Part shown: in pieces, positions 63,736 to 64,000 of the stretch | Numbering within the stretch: the first letter of the stretch is position 1 | Layout: every line of letters begins with the position of its first letter | Assembly: GCA_036506395.1 (NCBI GenBank) | Contig: DASXRU010000073.1 | Coordinates: 1-64,000, forward strand | Reading direction: 5' to 3' | DNA: 64,000 nt | Source: DASXRU01 sp036506395 | Lineage (GTDB): Bacteria; Acidobacteriota; Blastocatellia; Pyrinomonadales; Pyrinomonadaceae | The notes under the pieces: generated by a model | The model's input: the letters and a program-made list of their open reading frames with translations, nothing else | Told to the model about the DNA's origin: nothing | Databases searched by the model: none | Program-made: the position numbers and the translations under genes

Positions 63736-64000
63736 TCAAGGATAATTCCGCGTCACCGTCGCAGTGTTGCCACTGGCATCGGTGACTGTTAGCGTGATAG
63801 TGCCGCGGTCGAATTCCCTGACCGTGAACGAAGTTGTCGGTAACTGTGTCACGCGGTCCGGGCTCGCCGCAGTCCAGCTCAGATCCCAAGTGTAGGAAAC
63901 GATGTTTCCAGTCGAGGCGCTCGCGTCAAGATTGATCGAGTAGCAGCAAGCTCTGCTGAAAACGAAGCTCGCAGTTAGCGGTGTTGGAGTGGGTGTCGGT
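63736..64000 (-). CDS. C-terminal end of a secreted PKD-domain protein, partial
   Basis: A frame without a start in the window runs in from the right edge and ends at TGA 63736-63738. It begins with a Thr/Pro linker (PTPTPTPLTASF) and continues as a PKD-like beta-sandwich (SINLDASASTGNIVSYTWDL, TITLTVTDASGNTATV). PKD domains are common in secreted proteins. The Thr/Pro linker is similar to that of the propeller protein at the left edge. Confidence 0.75.
   Translation of the reverse strand, partial: PTPTPTPLTASFVFSRACCYSINLDASASTGNIVSYTWDLSWTAASPDRVTQLPTTSFTVREFDRGTITLTVTDASGNTATVTRNYP

Overview
The window looks like a chromosomal piece from an Acidobacteriota soil bacterium, most likely class Blastocatellia. 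The evidence is family-level: secreted proteins with Thr/Pro linkers and an Acidobacteria-style C-terminal beta-sandwich, TonB receptors with carboxypeptidase-regulatory domains, BlaI/BlaR1-type pairs, CHAT-TPR proteins beside sigma/anti-sigma genes, and many palindromic intergenic repeats. No rRNA or intact tRNA gene, CRISPR array, integrase or transposase was recognised.

Layout. 0-2.3 kb: a truncated secreted beta-propeller protein. 2.3-5.5 kb: a gene-decay zone with a tRNA-Gly 3' half, a DinB protein, a winged-helix regulator, a frameshifted rhodanese relic, a DUF2231 membrane protein with an apparent ATA start, and a DoxX stub. 5.5-15.6 kb: a respiratory formate dehydrogenase locus, comprising an Nfu-type Fe-S protein, FdhE, a selenocysteine-containing catalytic subunit (in-frame TGA with a canonical SECIS geometry), the four-cluster Fe-S subunit, the cytochrome b subunit, a porin, a small haem-less cytochrome-like protein, a MobB-like GTPase and a Cu/Zn superoxide dismutase. 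A second tRNA-Gly 3' fragment lies at 18.1 kb, so the formate dehydrogenase locus is bracketed by two such fragments.

16-25 kb: secreted proteins, a small HTH protein, a DsbD-alpha-like lipoprotein, a DUF4349 lipoprotein and an NtrC-type sigma-54 two-component pair. 25-33 kb: a penicillin-binding transpeptidase with an Arg-rich N-terminus, a secreted repeat protein, RNase III, signal peptidase I, a YihY membrane protein and DUF2891. 33-35 kb: an RNA-remodelling set on the minus strand (RRM protein, DEAD-box helicase, IF-1). 35.5-41.6 kb: a single-domain receiver, a BlaR1-like M56 peptidase fused to coiled-coil, TonB-C and PepSY-like regions with its BlaI repressor, and a TonB-dependent receptor. 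41.7-49.8 kb: an NmrA-like reductase, a DACNV/DisA-like sensor, a membrane protein, a TPR protein, and an ECF sigma / anti-sigma / secretin-like trio, separated by repeat-rich gaps. 49.8-57 kb: a class C beta-lactamase-like hydrolase, a PAP2 phosphatase, a hybrid histidine kinase and a four-gene cell-envelope operon. 57-63.2 kb: an NTF2-TPR-CHAT protease-like protein convergent with a sigma-like factor and an anti-sigma protein with tandem zinc fingers. The right edge holds a broken DsrE gene and the C-terminal PKD end of another secreted protein.

The most distinctive signals are the selenocysteine formate dehydrogenase bracketed by tRNA fragments, the CHAT-caspase-like module with its sigma/anti-sigma partners, the BlaR1 fusion with paired operator-like sites, and several families of palindromic elements, three of which begin exactly at the TAG stop codon of the upstream gene. 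All functions are inferred from sequence reading; no database search was run.
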